Source: an uncultured Collinsella sp.
Lineage (GTDB): Bacteria; Actinomycetota; Coriobacteriia; Coriobacteriales; Coriobacteriaceae
NCBI GenBank assembly: GCA_900542945.1
Contig: UQPI01000026.1
Location: 1 to 28,267 of the forward strand
Direction of reading: 5' to 3'
Length of the DNA stretch: 28,267 nucleotides
Below are positions 14,304 through 21,967 of this stretch, piece by piece (the stretch's first letter is position 1; every line of letters begins with the position of its first letter). A program made the position numbers and the translations under genes. The notes under the pieces were generated by a model. It had not been told where the DNA came from and ran no database searches. It was given only the letters and a program-made list of their open reading frames with translations.

Positions 14304-14327
14304 GTGCCGGCCAAGGTGGTACGGCAC
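14304..14327 (+). promoter_or_regulatory. Hairpin in the rplS leader
   Basis: GTGCCG (14304-14309) pairs with CGGCAC (14322-14327), and CCA/TGG can pair inside it. It lies shortly before the AAGGA ribosome binding site of rplS. Autogenous leaders are known for L19 in other bacteria; similarity to those was not tested. A 9-mer, TGTTCAACT, just before it (14293-14301) also occurs in the rpsP leader. Confidence 0.4.
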
Positions 14328-14351
14328 CTCTAGAAGAGTAAGGAATTGCAC

Positions 14352-14693
14352 ATGGATTACATCCGCGCAATCGAGCGTCAGCAGATCCGCGAGGACATTC
14401 CTCAGGTTCGCGTCGCCGACAACGTCAAGGTTCACTACCGCATTAAGGAAGGCGACCGCGAGCGCATCCAGGTCTTCCAGGGCGACGTCATCCGCATGGC
14501 CGGCGCCGGTGCCCGCGAGACCTTCACCGTCCGCAAGATGTCCTTCGGTGTCGGTGTTGAGCGTACCTTCCCGCTTCACAGCCCCAAGATCGCCAAGCTC
14601 GAGGTCGTTCGTCATGGTCGCGTCCGTCGCGCCAAGCTGTACTACCTCCGCGACAAGGTGGGCAAGGCTGCTCGCATCCCCGAGAAGCGCTAA
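14352..14693 (+). CDS. rplS: 50S ribosomal protein L19
   Basis: L19 lies at the interface of the ribosomal subunits. The sequence is highly typical: DIPQVRVADNVKVHYRIKEGDRERIQVFQGDVI, ARETFTVRKMSFGVGVERTFPLHSPKI and RRAKLYYLRDK (quoted in parts). Length (113) is normal. ATG at 14352 follows AAGGA; a TTG six bases earlier in frame is less likely. It has its own promoter and leader and is not next to trmD, unlike the usual rimM-trmD-rplS order. A strong terminator follows, before rnhB. Confidence 0.97.
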   Translation: MDYIRAIERQQIREDIPQVRVADNVKVHYRIKEGDRERIQVFQGDVIRMAGAGARETFTVRKMSFGVGVERTFPLHSPKIAKLEVVRHGRVRRAKLYYLRDKVGKAARIPEKR

Positions 14694-14727
14694 GAAGATC
14701 GCAGCGTCTGTCCACTCGTTTGGACGT

Positions 14728-14757
14728 AAGGGTCACCTTCGGGTGGCCCTTCTTTTT
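14728..14757 (+). terminator. Intrinsic terminator after rplS
   Basis: AAGGGTCACC (14728-14737) and GGTGGCCCTT (14742-14751) form a 10-bp stem with one wobble pair, a TTCG loop and a T5 run after it. It would end or attenuate the rplS transcript before rnhB. Confidence 0.85.
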
Positions 14758-14786
14758 ATCTGATTTGCATGCAAGGAGGGCCTGGT

Positions 14787-15575
14787 ATGGCCAATATGAC
14801 GAGCTCGGTTTCGGCATCGCAGGTTGCCGGCGAGCTGGCGAGTGCCACGTTTGAGGAGATCCCCGCCCTCGTGGAGCATTATCGCGAGGATCCGCGCCAG
14901 CAGGTGATCAAGGCTTGTGAACGCGCCCTCAAACGCCATTCCAAAGAGGTTGCCGAGCGCGAGCGCGTCAATGACATGTACGAGCTTATGCATGAGCTTG
15001 GTGGCGATGGCGTGGTCGTGGGCGTCGACGAGGTGGGTCGTGGCTCGGTAGCGGGTCCCTTGACCGTGTGTGCCGTGTGTCTTCCGATGGAGCCGCGCAT
15101 CTGGGGCATCAACGATTCCAAAAAGCTCACGCCGGCGCGCCGCGAGCTGCTCTCAGTGAAGATTGCCGAGGTGGCGACGGCGATCGGTTTTTGCCATATC
15201 GCGCCGAAGGATATCGATGATATGGGCATGGCCCGCGCCATCCGCGCTGCCGTCGCGGGTGCTGTGGCCGATACGGGGCTTGAACCCGACTGCGTCCTCA
15301 TGGACGGTAATCCTTTGGGTGCCGTTCCCAACGAGCGCGACGTGGTGAAGGGCGATGCCAAGATCGCCTGCATCGCCGCGGCGTCCATCATGGCCAAGGT
15401 CACGCGTGACGAGATGATGGTCGAGTACGACGCCGAGTATCCCGAGTACCATCTGGCCGAGTCGAAGGGCTATGCGAGCCCCGAGCATATCGAGGCCATT
15501 CGCAAACATGGACTTTGTCCTCTGCACCGCGTGAGCTTTTGCGGAAACTTTCTGCAGACTGAGCGCCTTTTCTAG
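14787..15575 (+). CDS. rnhB: Ribonuclease HII
   Basis: RNase HII cuts RNA strands and single ribonucleotides within DNA. The active-site motif VVGVDEVGRGSVAGPL gives Asp81 and Glu82, and further acidic residues lie in LMDGNPLG and in VTRDEMM. DSKKLTPARRELL and SKGYASPEHIEAIRKHGLCPLHRVSF are family blocks. An N-terminal helical region of about 70 residues precedes the RNase H fold, as in B. subtilis RnhB. The ATG at 14787 follows AAGGAGGG; an ATG at 14769 lies upstream of that site and is rejected. Length 262. A strong terminator follows. Confidence 0.94.
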   Translation: MANMTSSVSASQVAGELASATFEEIPALVEHYREDPRQQVIKACERALKRHSKEVAERERVNDMYELMHELGGDGVVVGVDEVGRGSVAGPLTVCAVCLPMEPRIWGINDSKKLTPARRELLSVKIAEVATAIGFCHIAPKDIDDMGMARAIRAAVAGAVADTGLEPDCVLMDGNPLGAVPNERDVVKGDAKIACIAAASIMAKVTRDEMMVEYDAEYPEYHLAESKGYASPEHIEAIRKHGLCPLHRVSFCGNFLQTERLF

Positions 15576-15624
15576 GTCAATTGTGGAGACAGGGACCTCC
15601 GGCGTTTTATAAACCTGCTGGTAG

Positions 15625-15666
15625 CGGGCCGTGTGCAACGTGATTGTTGCGTACGGCCCGTTTTTT
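15625..15666 (+). terminator. Intrinsic terminator after rnhB
   Basis: CGGGCCGT (15625-15632) pairs with ACGGCCCG (15653-15660); inside, GCAAC pairs with GTTGC after a 2-nt mismatch. Six T follow (15661-15666). Confidence 0.88.
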
Positions 15667-15764
15667 GTTGGCATTTGGTCAGCTTTTGGTTTGCTTCCGG
15701 TACTTACCCGCATGAAAGGTGCCCTCATCATCGGGGCAATGCAGTGTGCGGGAAAGGAGACCCC

Positions 15765-16250
15765 ATGAGTGCCGCAAGCAAAAAGAGCAAGACGCAGCGG
15801 CTCAAGGAGCGTTGGGAAAACGGCGAGCTCGACTGCGGGGCGATGACGCCCGAGTTTATCAAGGGACTCAGTCCCCGCGAGCTGGGCATGCTGGGCGAGC
15901 TGATCACCATCGACTACTTTAACGAGCGCGGCTACACCTTGCTGGAACAGGGTTATCGTTGCACCGAGGGCGAGGCCGATCTGGTGCTGCTTGATGAGCT
16001 CGACGATGTCGTGGTGATGGCCGAGGTCAAGACCAGACGCGTCGCCCTGGATTGCACCACGCGGGTCTTTCCCGAGGAGGCCGTGGACGCCCAAAAGCAA
16101 CGCCGCTACCGCCGCATCGCAAGTTGCTATCTCATGGAGCATTATCCGCTCAAGGCGATTCGCTTCGACGCCGTGGGCGTCACCATTCGCGGCGGGCATA
16201 TCGCCGAGATCGAGCATCAGTACAACGCGTTCGATTGGCAGGTGTCGTGA
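15765..16250 (+). CDS. yraN: YraN family (UPF0102) nuclease-like protein
   Basis: The UPF0102 family has a restriction-endonuclease-like fold; its biological role is not well established. The conserved pattern is complete: LGELITIDYFNERGYTLLEQ, then GEADLVLLDE and VMAEVKTRR, the E...D...ExK arrangement expected of a metal-dependent nuclease site. An extra Lys-rich N terminus of about 40 residues precedes it. Length 161. The ATG at 15765 follows GGAAAGGAG; the open frame upstream (from 15633) runs through the rnhB terminator and is not coding. Its stop codon overlaps the comM start by one base. yraN-comM-dprA is a common grouping in bacteria. Confidence 0.9.
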   Translation: MSAASKKSKTQRLKERWENGELDCGAMTPEFIKGLSPRELGMLGELITIDYFNERGYTLLEQGYRCTEGEADLVLLDELDDVVVMAEVKTRRVALDCTTRVFPEEAVDAQKQRRYRRIASCYLMEHYPLKAIRFDAVGVTIRGGHIAEIEHQYNAFDWQVS

Positions 16251-17773
16251 TGGCGTTCGAGACGTTTGCCGTTCACGCGGCCTGCATCCGCGGCGTCGAG
16301 GCGATTCACGTCACGGTCGAGGTCTCGCTTGCCGGCGGCGTTCCGGGCATTCAGATGCTCGGCATCCCGAGTATGGAGGTGATGGAGTCGCGTGGTCGCA
16401 TTCGCTGTGCGATGCGCTCCGCCGGGTTCGAGGTCCCACGCTCGGGCATTACGGTCAATCTGGCACCTGGTGATATTCGCAAGACCGGTAGCGGCTTTGA
16501 TCTTCCCATCGCCATCGCGGTATTGGCGGCCGATGGTCAGATTCCCCGCGACAACCTCGATCGTTGTCTTATCGCTGGTGAGCTTGGCTTGGACGGTACG
16601 GTGCTTCCTGTCAAGGGCGAGGTGGCGTTTCAGCTATTGGCGCGTGATATGGGGCTGTCCTTTATCGCTGGCAGGTCCGATCAGCATGTGCCGCTTGCGG
16701 GCGTGGATTGCGGATTCATCGATCATTTGTCTCAGCTTGCTCATGGTATGGGCGATGCTGCGCGGCATTACTTGGATTCTGATGGCGTCGAGGCGACCTT
16801 TGAGCCCGAGCTCGACTATGCCGACGTACTGGGGCAGGAGGTTGCCAAACGCGGCATGGCACTGGCGGCAGCGGGTGAGCTCGGTTTGCTTATGATCGGG
16901 TCCCCGGGATCGGGCAAGACGATGCTTGCGCGCCGTATGACCGGCATCCTGCCCGAGCTTTCCGTTGAGGATCAGCAGGAGGCGCTGTGCATCCATTCGG
17001 TCTTGGGCGAGAACATCGATGGCTTATTGGCAGGTCATCGGCCGTTTCGAAGCCCCCATCACAGTATTTCAACGGCGGGCCTCATTGGCGGAGGACGCCC
17101 GGTGCATCCGGGTGAGATCAGTCTGGCTCATGGCGGTGTGCTCTTTTTGGACGAGCTTGCCGAGTTTCCCACGGGTGTGCTGCAGACGCTGCGTCAGCCC
17201 ATCGAACGCGGCTATGTGAGGATCGTACGCGTCGATGGGGCCTTTACCTTCCCGTCGCGCTTTCAGCTGCTGGCCGCGAGCAATCCCTGCCCCTGCGGCT
17301 TTTTGGGCGACCGTGAGGTGGCGTGCCGCTGCTCGGCATCGATGGTGGAGCGCTATCGGGCAAAGCTGCGCGGTCCTTTGGCCGACCGTATCGACATGAT
17401 GATCGATGTGACCCGTCCCGACCCCCAAGTGATTATCGAGGGTGCGGAGGGTATGTCGTCGGCCGAGTTGCGTGACTACGTTGTGCGCGGTCGCGCCTTT
17501 CGCGCCTGGCGCGAGTCCCGTATGGACGATGCGGACGCCGAGGCCGAGGATGACGAGACGCGGTCCATTGACGGCGTCGTTTCGACTTTTGAGCTCGATG
17601 ATGCGGCGGAGAAGTGTGTGCTCGGCCTGTCGAAGCGCACGCATCTCACGGGCCGCGGCATCGTACGCCTGGTGCGTATCGCGCGTACCATCGCCGACGT
17701 CGCCGAGAGCGAGCAGGTGACGCAGGACCACGTGCTCGAGGCGGCGATGTACCAGGGAAGGAGGGACCAATGA
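16250..17773 (+). CDS. comM: YifB/ComM family AAA+ ATPase (Mg chelatase-like)
   Basis: ComM is a hexameric helicase that in Gram-negative bacteria drives branch migration during natural transformation; the same role is inferred here. Residues 1-170 form the S5-like N domain (GGVPGIQMLGIPSMEVMESRGRIR in part, and GSGFDLPIAIAVL). The AAA+ Walker A is GSPGSGKT at 217-224, Walker B is GGVLFLDELAEF, and the family's Cys cluster NPCPCGFLGD...CRCS follows. The C-terminal region has LTGRGIVRLVRIARTIAD. The 507-residue length is normal. ATG 16250 overlaps the yraN TGA stop. Immediately upstream of dprA, which also acts in DNA uptake. Confidence 0.95.
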   Translation: MAFETFAVHAACIRGVEAIHVTVEVSLAGGVPGIQMLGIPSMEVMESRGRIRCAMRSAGFEVPRSGITVNLAPGDIRKTGSGFDLPIAIAVLAADGQIPRDNLDRCLIAGELGLDGTVLPVKGEVAFQLLARDMGLSFIAGRSDQHVPLAGVDCGFIDHLSQLAHGMGDAARHYLDSDGVEATFEPELDYADVLGQEVAKRGMALAAAGELGLLMIGSPGSGKTMLARRMTGILPELSVEDQQEALCIHSVLGENIDGLLAGHRPFRSPHHSISTAGLIGGGRPVHPGEISLAHGGVLFLDELAEFPTGVLQTLRQPIERGYVRIVRVDGAFTFPSRFQLLAASNPCPCGFLGDREVACRCSASMVERYRAKLRGPLADRIDMMIDVTRPDPQVIIEGAEGMSSAELRDYVVRGRAFRAWRESRMDDADAEAEDDETRSIDGVVSTFELDDAAEKCVLGLSKRTHLTGRGIVRLVRIARTIADVAESEQVTQDHVLEAAMYQGRRDQ

Positions 17774-18705
17774 TGGCCGAGGGGACCTTCGAGCTGCATC
17801 CAGGTGACGCGTTGTATCCCGAGACTGTTTTGGAGCTTTCTGATGTTCCCCAGACGCTCTATGTGCGCGGCAACCCCGAGGTGCTTTCGACGCCCGCGCT
17901 CTCCATCATCGGCGCGCGCAAGGCCTCGCCGTATGGTCTTGCCGTGGCAGAGCTTGCGGCAAAGGTGGCGGTCGAGGCGGGAGTGACGGTTGTTTCGGGC
18001 GGCGCGGTCGGTTGTGACCAGGCCTCGGGTTGGGCTGCGGTCAACGCCGGCGGCAAACACGTCGTGGTGCTGGGGACGGGTGCCGACGTGGTCTACCCGC
18101 GTTCGAGTGCGGGGCTTATTACGCGCACGCTCGATACGGGTGGCGCGGTCGTGTCGATATCCCCGTGGGGCATGGGTCCGCGCAAGTTTGCCTTTCCACG
18201 CCGCAATCGCGTGATCGCGGCACTGTCACAAGCCCTCTTTGTATCCGAGACAGGTATGCCTTCCGGGACGTTTTCTACAGCCGAGGCTGCTATGGATTTG
18301 GGGCGCGAACTTCTTGCCGTGCCGGGGTCGATCCTATCGCCCGAGTCGCGTGGCACGAATTACCTCATTGCGAACGGGGCCTGCTGCATCATCGACGAGG
18401 AATCTATCGAGATGGCTATCTCACGCATCTACGGCACCCTGCGCTACTCGCGCCCCGATGCGCCCGGCATTGCCGACCTGGATCCAACACAGCAGACCGT
18501 GATGCATGCGCTCATCGCCTCTCCGCTCAAGGTCGACGACATCGCGGCGCTTGTCTCGCTCGATGCCGTCGGAGTGCTCAAGCTCTTGGGCTCGCTTGAG
18601 CTCGAGGGCCTTATCGAGCGCATGATGGATGGAAGGTATGCGCCCTCCAAGTTTGCCCTTCACGCCCAGACACCCTTCGGTCACAATGGAAAACGTGTCA
18701 ATTAG
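17770..18705 (+). CDS. dprA: DNA-processing protein DprA
   Basis: DprA protects incoming single-stranded DNA and loads RecA in natural transformation. The Rossmann-like core is present: ALSIIGARKASPYG, VVSGGAVGCDQASGWAAVNAGG, HVVVLGTGADVVYP, FPRRNRVIAALSQALFVSE, and the block ELLAVPGSI to GTNYLI. The canonical SGLARGID is SGGAVGCDQ here. A winged-helix-like tail lies at about residues 240-300 (VMHALIASPLKVDDIAALVSLD). The N-terminal SAM-like domain of longer DprAs is reduced. ATG 17770 overlaps the comM stop by 4 nt and follows GGAGGG. Length 311. Competence itself is not shown by the window. Confidence 0.93.
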   Translation: MMAEGTFELHPGDALYPETVLELSDVPQTLYVRGNPEVLSTPALSIIGARKASPYGLAVAELAAKVAVEAGVTVVSGGAVGCDQASGWAAVNAGGKHVVVLGTGADVVYPRSSAGLITRTLDTGGAVVSISPWGMGPRKFAFPRRNRVIAALSQALFVSETGMPSGTFSTAEAAMDLGRELLAVPGSILSPESRGTNYLIANGACCIIDEESIEMAISRIYGTLRYSRPDAPGIADLDPTQQTVMHALIASPLKVDDIAALVSLDAVGVLKLLGSLELEGLIERMMDGRYAPSKFALHAQTPFGHNGKRVN

Positions 18706-18719
18706 AAAGGTGTTTGCAG

Positions 18720-20057
18720 ATGCTGTTTGATCAGGTGACGGTTATCGGTGGCGGTCTGGCGGGATCGGAGTGCGCGATCCAGCTGGCAGACCGCGGGTTT
18801 GCCGTAAAGCTGTGCGAGATGCGCCCCCAGGTGAGCTCCCCGGCCCACCATACCGATCACCTGGCAGAGCTCGTCTGCTCCAATTCGTTTAAGTCGACCC
18901 GTCCAGATTCCGCTGCTGGCCTACTAAAAGCCGAGCTCGAGCGTATGGGTTCGGTGCTGCTCGATTGCGCCCATCGCGCGGCTGTTCCCGCCGGTGGCGC
19001 CCTGGCGGTCGACCGCGTCAAGTTTTCCGAGCTTGTCGAGGCCGAGGTTGCCGCCCGTCCCAATATCGAGATCATTCACGGCGAGGTCACGCAGATTCCC
19101 GAGGGTCACGTGGTCATTGCCGCGGGCCCCTTGTGCTCGCCGGCGCTGAGCGAAGAGGTCATGAAGCTCGTCGGCGGCGACGCCCTTGCGTTCTTCGATG
19201 CCGCGGCTCCGATCGTCGATGCCTCCACGCTCGATATGGACGTGCTGTTCTCGCAGTCGCGCTACGAGGAGCAGGGGAGCGGCGACTATCTCAACGCCCC
19301 GCTCAACAAAGAGGAGTACGAGGCCTTTATCGAGGCGCTCACCACGGCCGACCGCGTGGTGCTCAAGGACTTTGAGGGCGGCGATCTGTTCCAGGCCTGC
19401 CAGCCTGCCGAGGAGGTTGCGCGCACCGGCAAGGATGCCATTCGCTTTGGCGCCATGAAGCCCGTCGGCCTCACCGACCCGCGTACCGGACGTCGCCCCT
19501 GGGCGGCGATTCAGCTGCGTGCCGAGAACAAGGAGAAGACCGCCTATAACCTGGTGGGCTTCCAGACCAACCTGACCTTTGGCGAGCAGAAGCGCGTCTT
19601 CCATATGGTGCCGGGCCTGGAGAACGCTGAGTTCTTCCGCTACGGTGTCATGCACCGCAATACCTTTGTCGATGCCCCGCACGTGCTCGATGGCACCTTT
19701 GCCGTGCCCGGTACCGGCGTGCGCCTGGCCGGTCAGATCACCGGCACCGAGGGGTACATGGAAGCCGTGGCGACGGGTCTGCTCGCGGCGCTCAACACCT
19801 ATGCCGAGGCTATCGGTGCTGCGGGCGTCGAGTTGCCGCGTGTGGGCGCCCTGGGCGCGCTCGTGGGCTATGCGACCGATCCTGCCACCGTGGGCTATCA
19901 GCCCATGCATGTCAACTTTGGCCTGGTGCCGCCACTCGAGGATGGTAAGCGCCGCAGCAAGCGCGACCGCTACCAGGCCTATGCGGACCGTGCGCTCGAG
20001 GCCCTTGATGCCTATCTGACAACTCGCCCCGATCTGTTTGGAGGCGACCGGTCATAG
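18720..20057 (+). CDS. trmFO: Methylenetetrahydrofolate--tRNA-(uracil-5-)-methyltransferase TrmFO
   Basis: TrmFO makes ribothymidine at position 54 of tRNA using methylenetetrahydrofolate and FAD. The FAD motif is VIGGGLAGSE at 8-17; ELVCSNSFKS holds Cys53, and FQACQPAEEVA holds the second conserved Cys. GTGVRLAGQITGTEGYMEA and QPMHVNFGLVPPL are typical C-terminal blocks. Length 445. The ATG at 18720 follows AGAAAGGTG; a TTG two codons earlier is less likely. The gene is 14 nt after dprA; topA, often between them in Firmicutes, is absent. The last bases, ATAG, appear to double as the xerC start. Confidence 0.96.
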   Translation: MLFDQVTVIGGGLAGSECAIQLADRGFAVKLCEMRPQVSSPAHHTDHLAELVCSNSFKSTRPDSAAGLLKAELERMGSVLLDCAHRAAVPAGGALAVDRVKFSELVEAEVAARPNIEIIHGEVTQIPEGHVVIAAGPLCSPALSEEVMKLVGGDALAFFDAAAPIVDASTLDMDVLFSQSRYEEQGSGDYLNAPLNKEEYEAFIEALTTADRVVLKDFEGGDLFQACQPAEEVARTGKDAIRFGAMKPVGLTDPRTGRRPWAAIQLRAENKEKTAYNLVGFQTNLTFGEQKRVFHMVPGLENAEFFRYGVMHRNTFVDAPHVLDGTFAVPGTGVRLAGQITGTEGYMEAVATGLLAALNTYAEAIGAAGVELPRVGALGALVGYATDPATVGYQPMHVNFGLVPPLEDGKRRSKRDRYQAYADRALEALDAYLTTRPDLFGGDRS

Positions 20058-20974
20058 CCTTTGACCTGTACGACACCGTCGACTCGTTTATCGCCTATAT
20101 CGCACGTGTTGAGGGACTTTCTCCCAACACGGTGACTGCCTATGGCTCGAGGCTGGAGCGCTTTGCTGCCTGGTGCGAGCGCGTGGATATCGATGCTTTC
20201 TCTGCCGACGTGCGCACCATTCGTCGCTATCTTGCCGAGCTCTCGCGTGAGCAGGTTGCTCCCCGAACGCTTGCGGCGCATCTGTCGGCTATCCGATCGC
20301 TCTATCGATGGATGGCTGCCGAGGGGGTCGTGGAGGGCGATGCGGTCTCGGCAATTTCCTCGCCCAAGCTCCCGCGCGATCTGCCCGGTGTGCTGACGAA
20401 CCAACAGGTGGAGGCGCTACTCAAAGCCCCCGATACCTCAACTCCCGCGGGACTGCGCGATGCGGCGATGCTCGAGCTGCTCTATGCCTCGGGCGCTCGT
20501 ATCTCTGAGCTCGCAGCACTCAATGTGGAGTCCATCGCTTGGTCCGAACGCACGCTGCGCCTGTGGGGCAAGGGGAGCAAGGAACGTATCGTCCCTCTGT
20601 ATCGTCGTGCGCTCGAGGCGACGCGTCTCTATATTGAGGAGGGCAGGTCGGAGTTGCTTGCTCGGGCAAAGCGCCGTGACCCCGCTACCGGGCCGCATCC
20701 GCTGCTTATATCGGCGCGCGGCAATCGCATGAGCGCTGCCATGCTCAGGAGGCGGTTCCATACGCTGGCGACGCTCGCCGGCATTCCGGCCGACATCGCC
20801 CCGCATGCGATGCGCCATACCTTTGCGACCGACTTGCTCGAGGGCGGTGCGGACCTGCGCTCGGTTCAAGAGCTGCTGGGTCATGCGAGCCTGTCCACGA
20901 CGCAGATCTACACACATCTCACGCCCGATCGGCTTAAGCGGGCCGTGGCTCAAGCCCATCCCCGCGGCGAATAG
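20054..20974 (+). CDS. xerC: Tyrosine recombinase XerC, apparent ATA start
   Basis: XerC resolves chromosome dimers at dif during division. The catalytic set is complete: R149 (SGARISEL), the lysine of WGKGSKER near 173, H251-x-x-R254 (HAMRHTF), H277 (LGHASLS) and Y286 (QIYTHL). The first GTG in frame, 20132, would remove 26 residues of the N-terminal DNA-binding domain, although these (FDLYDTVDSFIAYIARVEGL and SPNT) match Xer proteins. No ATG, GTG or TTG lies between the frame opening (20009) and 20132. The best candidate is ATA at 20054, overlapping the trmFO stop as ATAG, nine bases after GGAGG. That start gives 306 residues, the usual length. The alternative is an ATG-to-ATA change in this strain. 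Confidence 0.92.
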   Translation: MAFDLYDTVDSFIAYIARVEGLSPNTVTAYGSRLERFAAWCERVDIDAFSADVRTIRRYLAELSREQVAPRTLAAHLSAIRSLYRWMAAEGVVEGDAVSAISSPKLPRDLPGVLTNQQVEALLKAPDTSTPAGLRDAAMLELLYASGARISELAALNVESIAWSERTLRLWGKGSKERIVPLYRRALEATRLYIEEGRSELLARAKRRDPATGPHPLLISARGNRMSAAMLRRRFHTLATLAGIPADIAPHAMRHTFATDLLEGGADLRSVQELLGHASLSTTQIYTHLTPDRLKRAVAQAHPRGE

Positions 20975-21023
20975 TGGCTGGGACGTCCTGCGCCGCACTC
21001 AGGTGTGTGATTTTGATTGCGGG

Positions 21024-21052
21024 TTGGCAGGAAGATGCATTCCTGCTATCAT
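21024..21052 (+). promoter_or_regulatory. Promoter of rpsB-tsf
   Basis: TTGGCA (21024-21029) and TATCAT (21047-21052) each match five of six consensus bases and are exactly 17 nt apart. Transcription would start near 21059, giving a leader of about 135 nt. Confidence 0.7.
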
Positions 21053-21058
21053 TCATCG

Positions 21059-21193
21059 GGTTGCTTCACGGCAACAGGTTTTTATCACGCACGCGCGGCT
21101 ACTTCATACCGTGGTGCCCGGGCTTTGGTAGCACATGTCCGGGTTGGTTTTGGAGGATGACCCCGCGCGGAGGCAAACCACAGGAGGTTTAAC
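21059..21193 (+). promoter_or_regulatory. rpsB 5' leader
   Basis: The leader contains a GTTGC/GCAAC hairpin (21060-21075) followed by a T run, a CCCGG/CCGGG pair around 21120-21145, and the strong AGGAGG ribosome binding site next to the start. Such a long leader suggests feedback control by S2, as known elsewhere; that is inference. Confidence 0.4.
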
Positions 21194-21922
21194 ATGGCTA
21201 CCAAGATTAATATCCGCACCCTGCTCGAGGCCGGCTGCCACTTCGGTCACCAGACCCGTCGCTGGAACCCTAAGATGAAGCCGTTCATCTTCGGTGAGCG
21301 CAACGGCATCTACATCCTCGACCTCAAGCAGACCATCCTCGACGCCGACCAGGCCTATACCTTCGTCAAGAACGTCGCCAAGGGTGGCAACGTGCTGTTC
21401 GTCGGCACCAAGAAGCAGGCTCAGGAGGCCGTCAAGAACGCTGCTGAGCGCGCCAACATGCCCTACATCAACCAGCGTTGGCTCGGCGGCATGCTGACCA
21501 ACTTCGTCACCATCCGCTCCCGCATCAACCGCATGGAGGAGCTCGAAGCCATGGTCGAGGACGGCCGCATGGCAGTGCTCCCCAAGAAGGAGCAGGCTGT
21601 GCTCGGCAAGGAGCTCACCAAGCTCCAGACCAACCTCGGTGGCGCCCGCGACATGAAGGGCCTGCCCCAGGCTCTCTTCGTCATCGACACCAAGCGCGAG
21701 GAGAACGCCATCAAGGAGGCCCAGCGCCTGAACATCCCCGTCGTCGCTCTGATCGACACCAACTCCGATCCCGACGAGGTCGAGTACGGCATCCCCTGCA
21801 ACGATGACGCTATCTCCGCTGTCACCCTTATGTGCGAGCTCATGGCTGACGCCTGCCTCGCTGGCTCCGGCAAGGAGCAGGTCTCCGAGGCCGAGATGGC
21901 CGCTGAGCCCAAGGCCGAGTAA
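21194..21922 (+). CDS. rpsB: 30S ribosomal protein S2
   Basis: S2 joins the small subunit late and helps bind S1 or initiation complexes. The sequence is highly typical: LLEAGCHFGHQTRRWNPKM, then FIFGERNGIYILDLKQT, NVLFVGTKKQAQE, YINQRWLGGMLTNF and PVVALIDTNSDPDEVEYGIPCNDDA. Length 242 with a short acidic tail. ATG at 21194 follows AGGAGG. It has its own promoter and is followed by tsf after 45 nt, the universal rpsB-tsf pair. Confidence 0.98.
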   Translation: MATKINIRTLLEAGCHFGHQTRRWNPKMKPFIFGERNGIYILDLKQTILDADQAYTFVKNVAKGGNVLFVGTKKQAQEAVKNAAERANMPYINQRWLGGMLTNFVTIRSRINRMEELEAMVEDGRMAVLPKKEQAVLGKELTKLQTNLGGARDMKGLPQALFVIDTKREENAIKEAQRLNIPVVALIDTNSDPDEVEYGIPCNDDAISAVTLMCELMADACLAGSGKEQVSEAEMAAEPKAE

Positions 21923-21967
21923 ATCAGTCTTAGTTAATTCTTTTTCATCTCTTTGAAAGGAACCACA

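Noticed and set aside
15667..15764. Promoter for yraN
   Set aside because: Promoter-like hexamers (for example TTGGCA at 15668) have no good partner at a proper distance, so I did not list one, although a promoter is expected after the terminator.
16052..16249. Extension of comM upstream of 16250
   Set aside because: It runs inside yraN in another frame, with Arg/His-rich shadow composition, and comM proteins start at the ATG at 16250.
20132..20974. xerC starting at GTG 20132
   Set aside because: It would delete conserved residues of the N-terminal DNA-binding domain that are present in frame upstream; no ribosome binding site is seen there.
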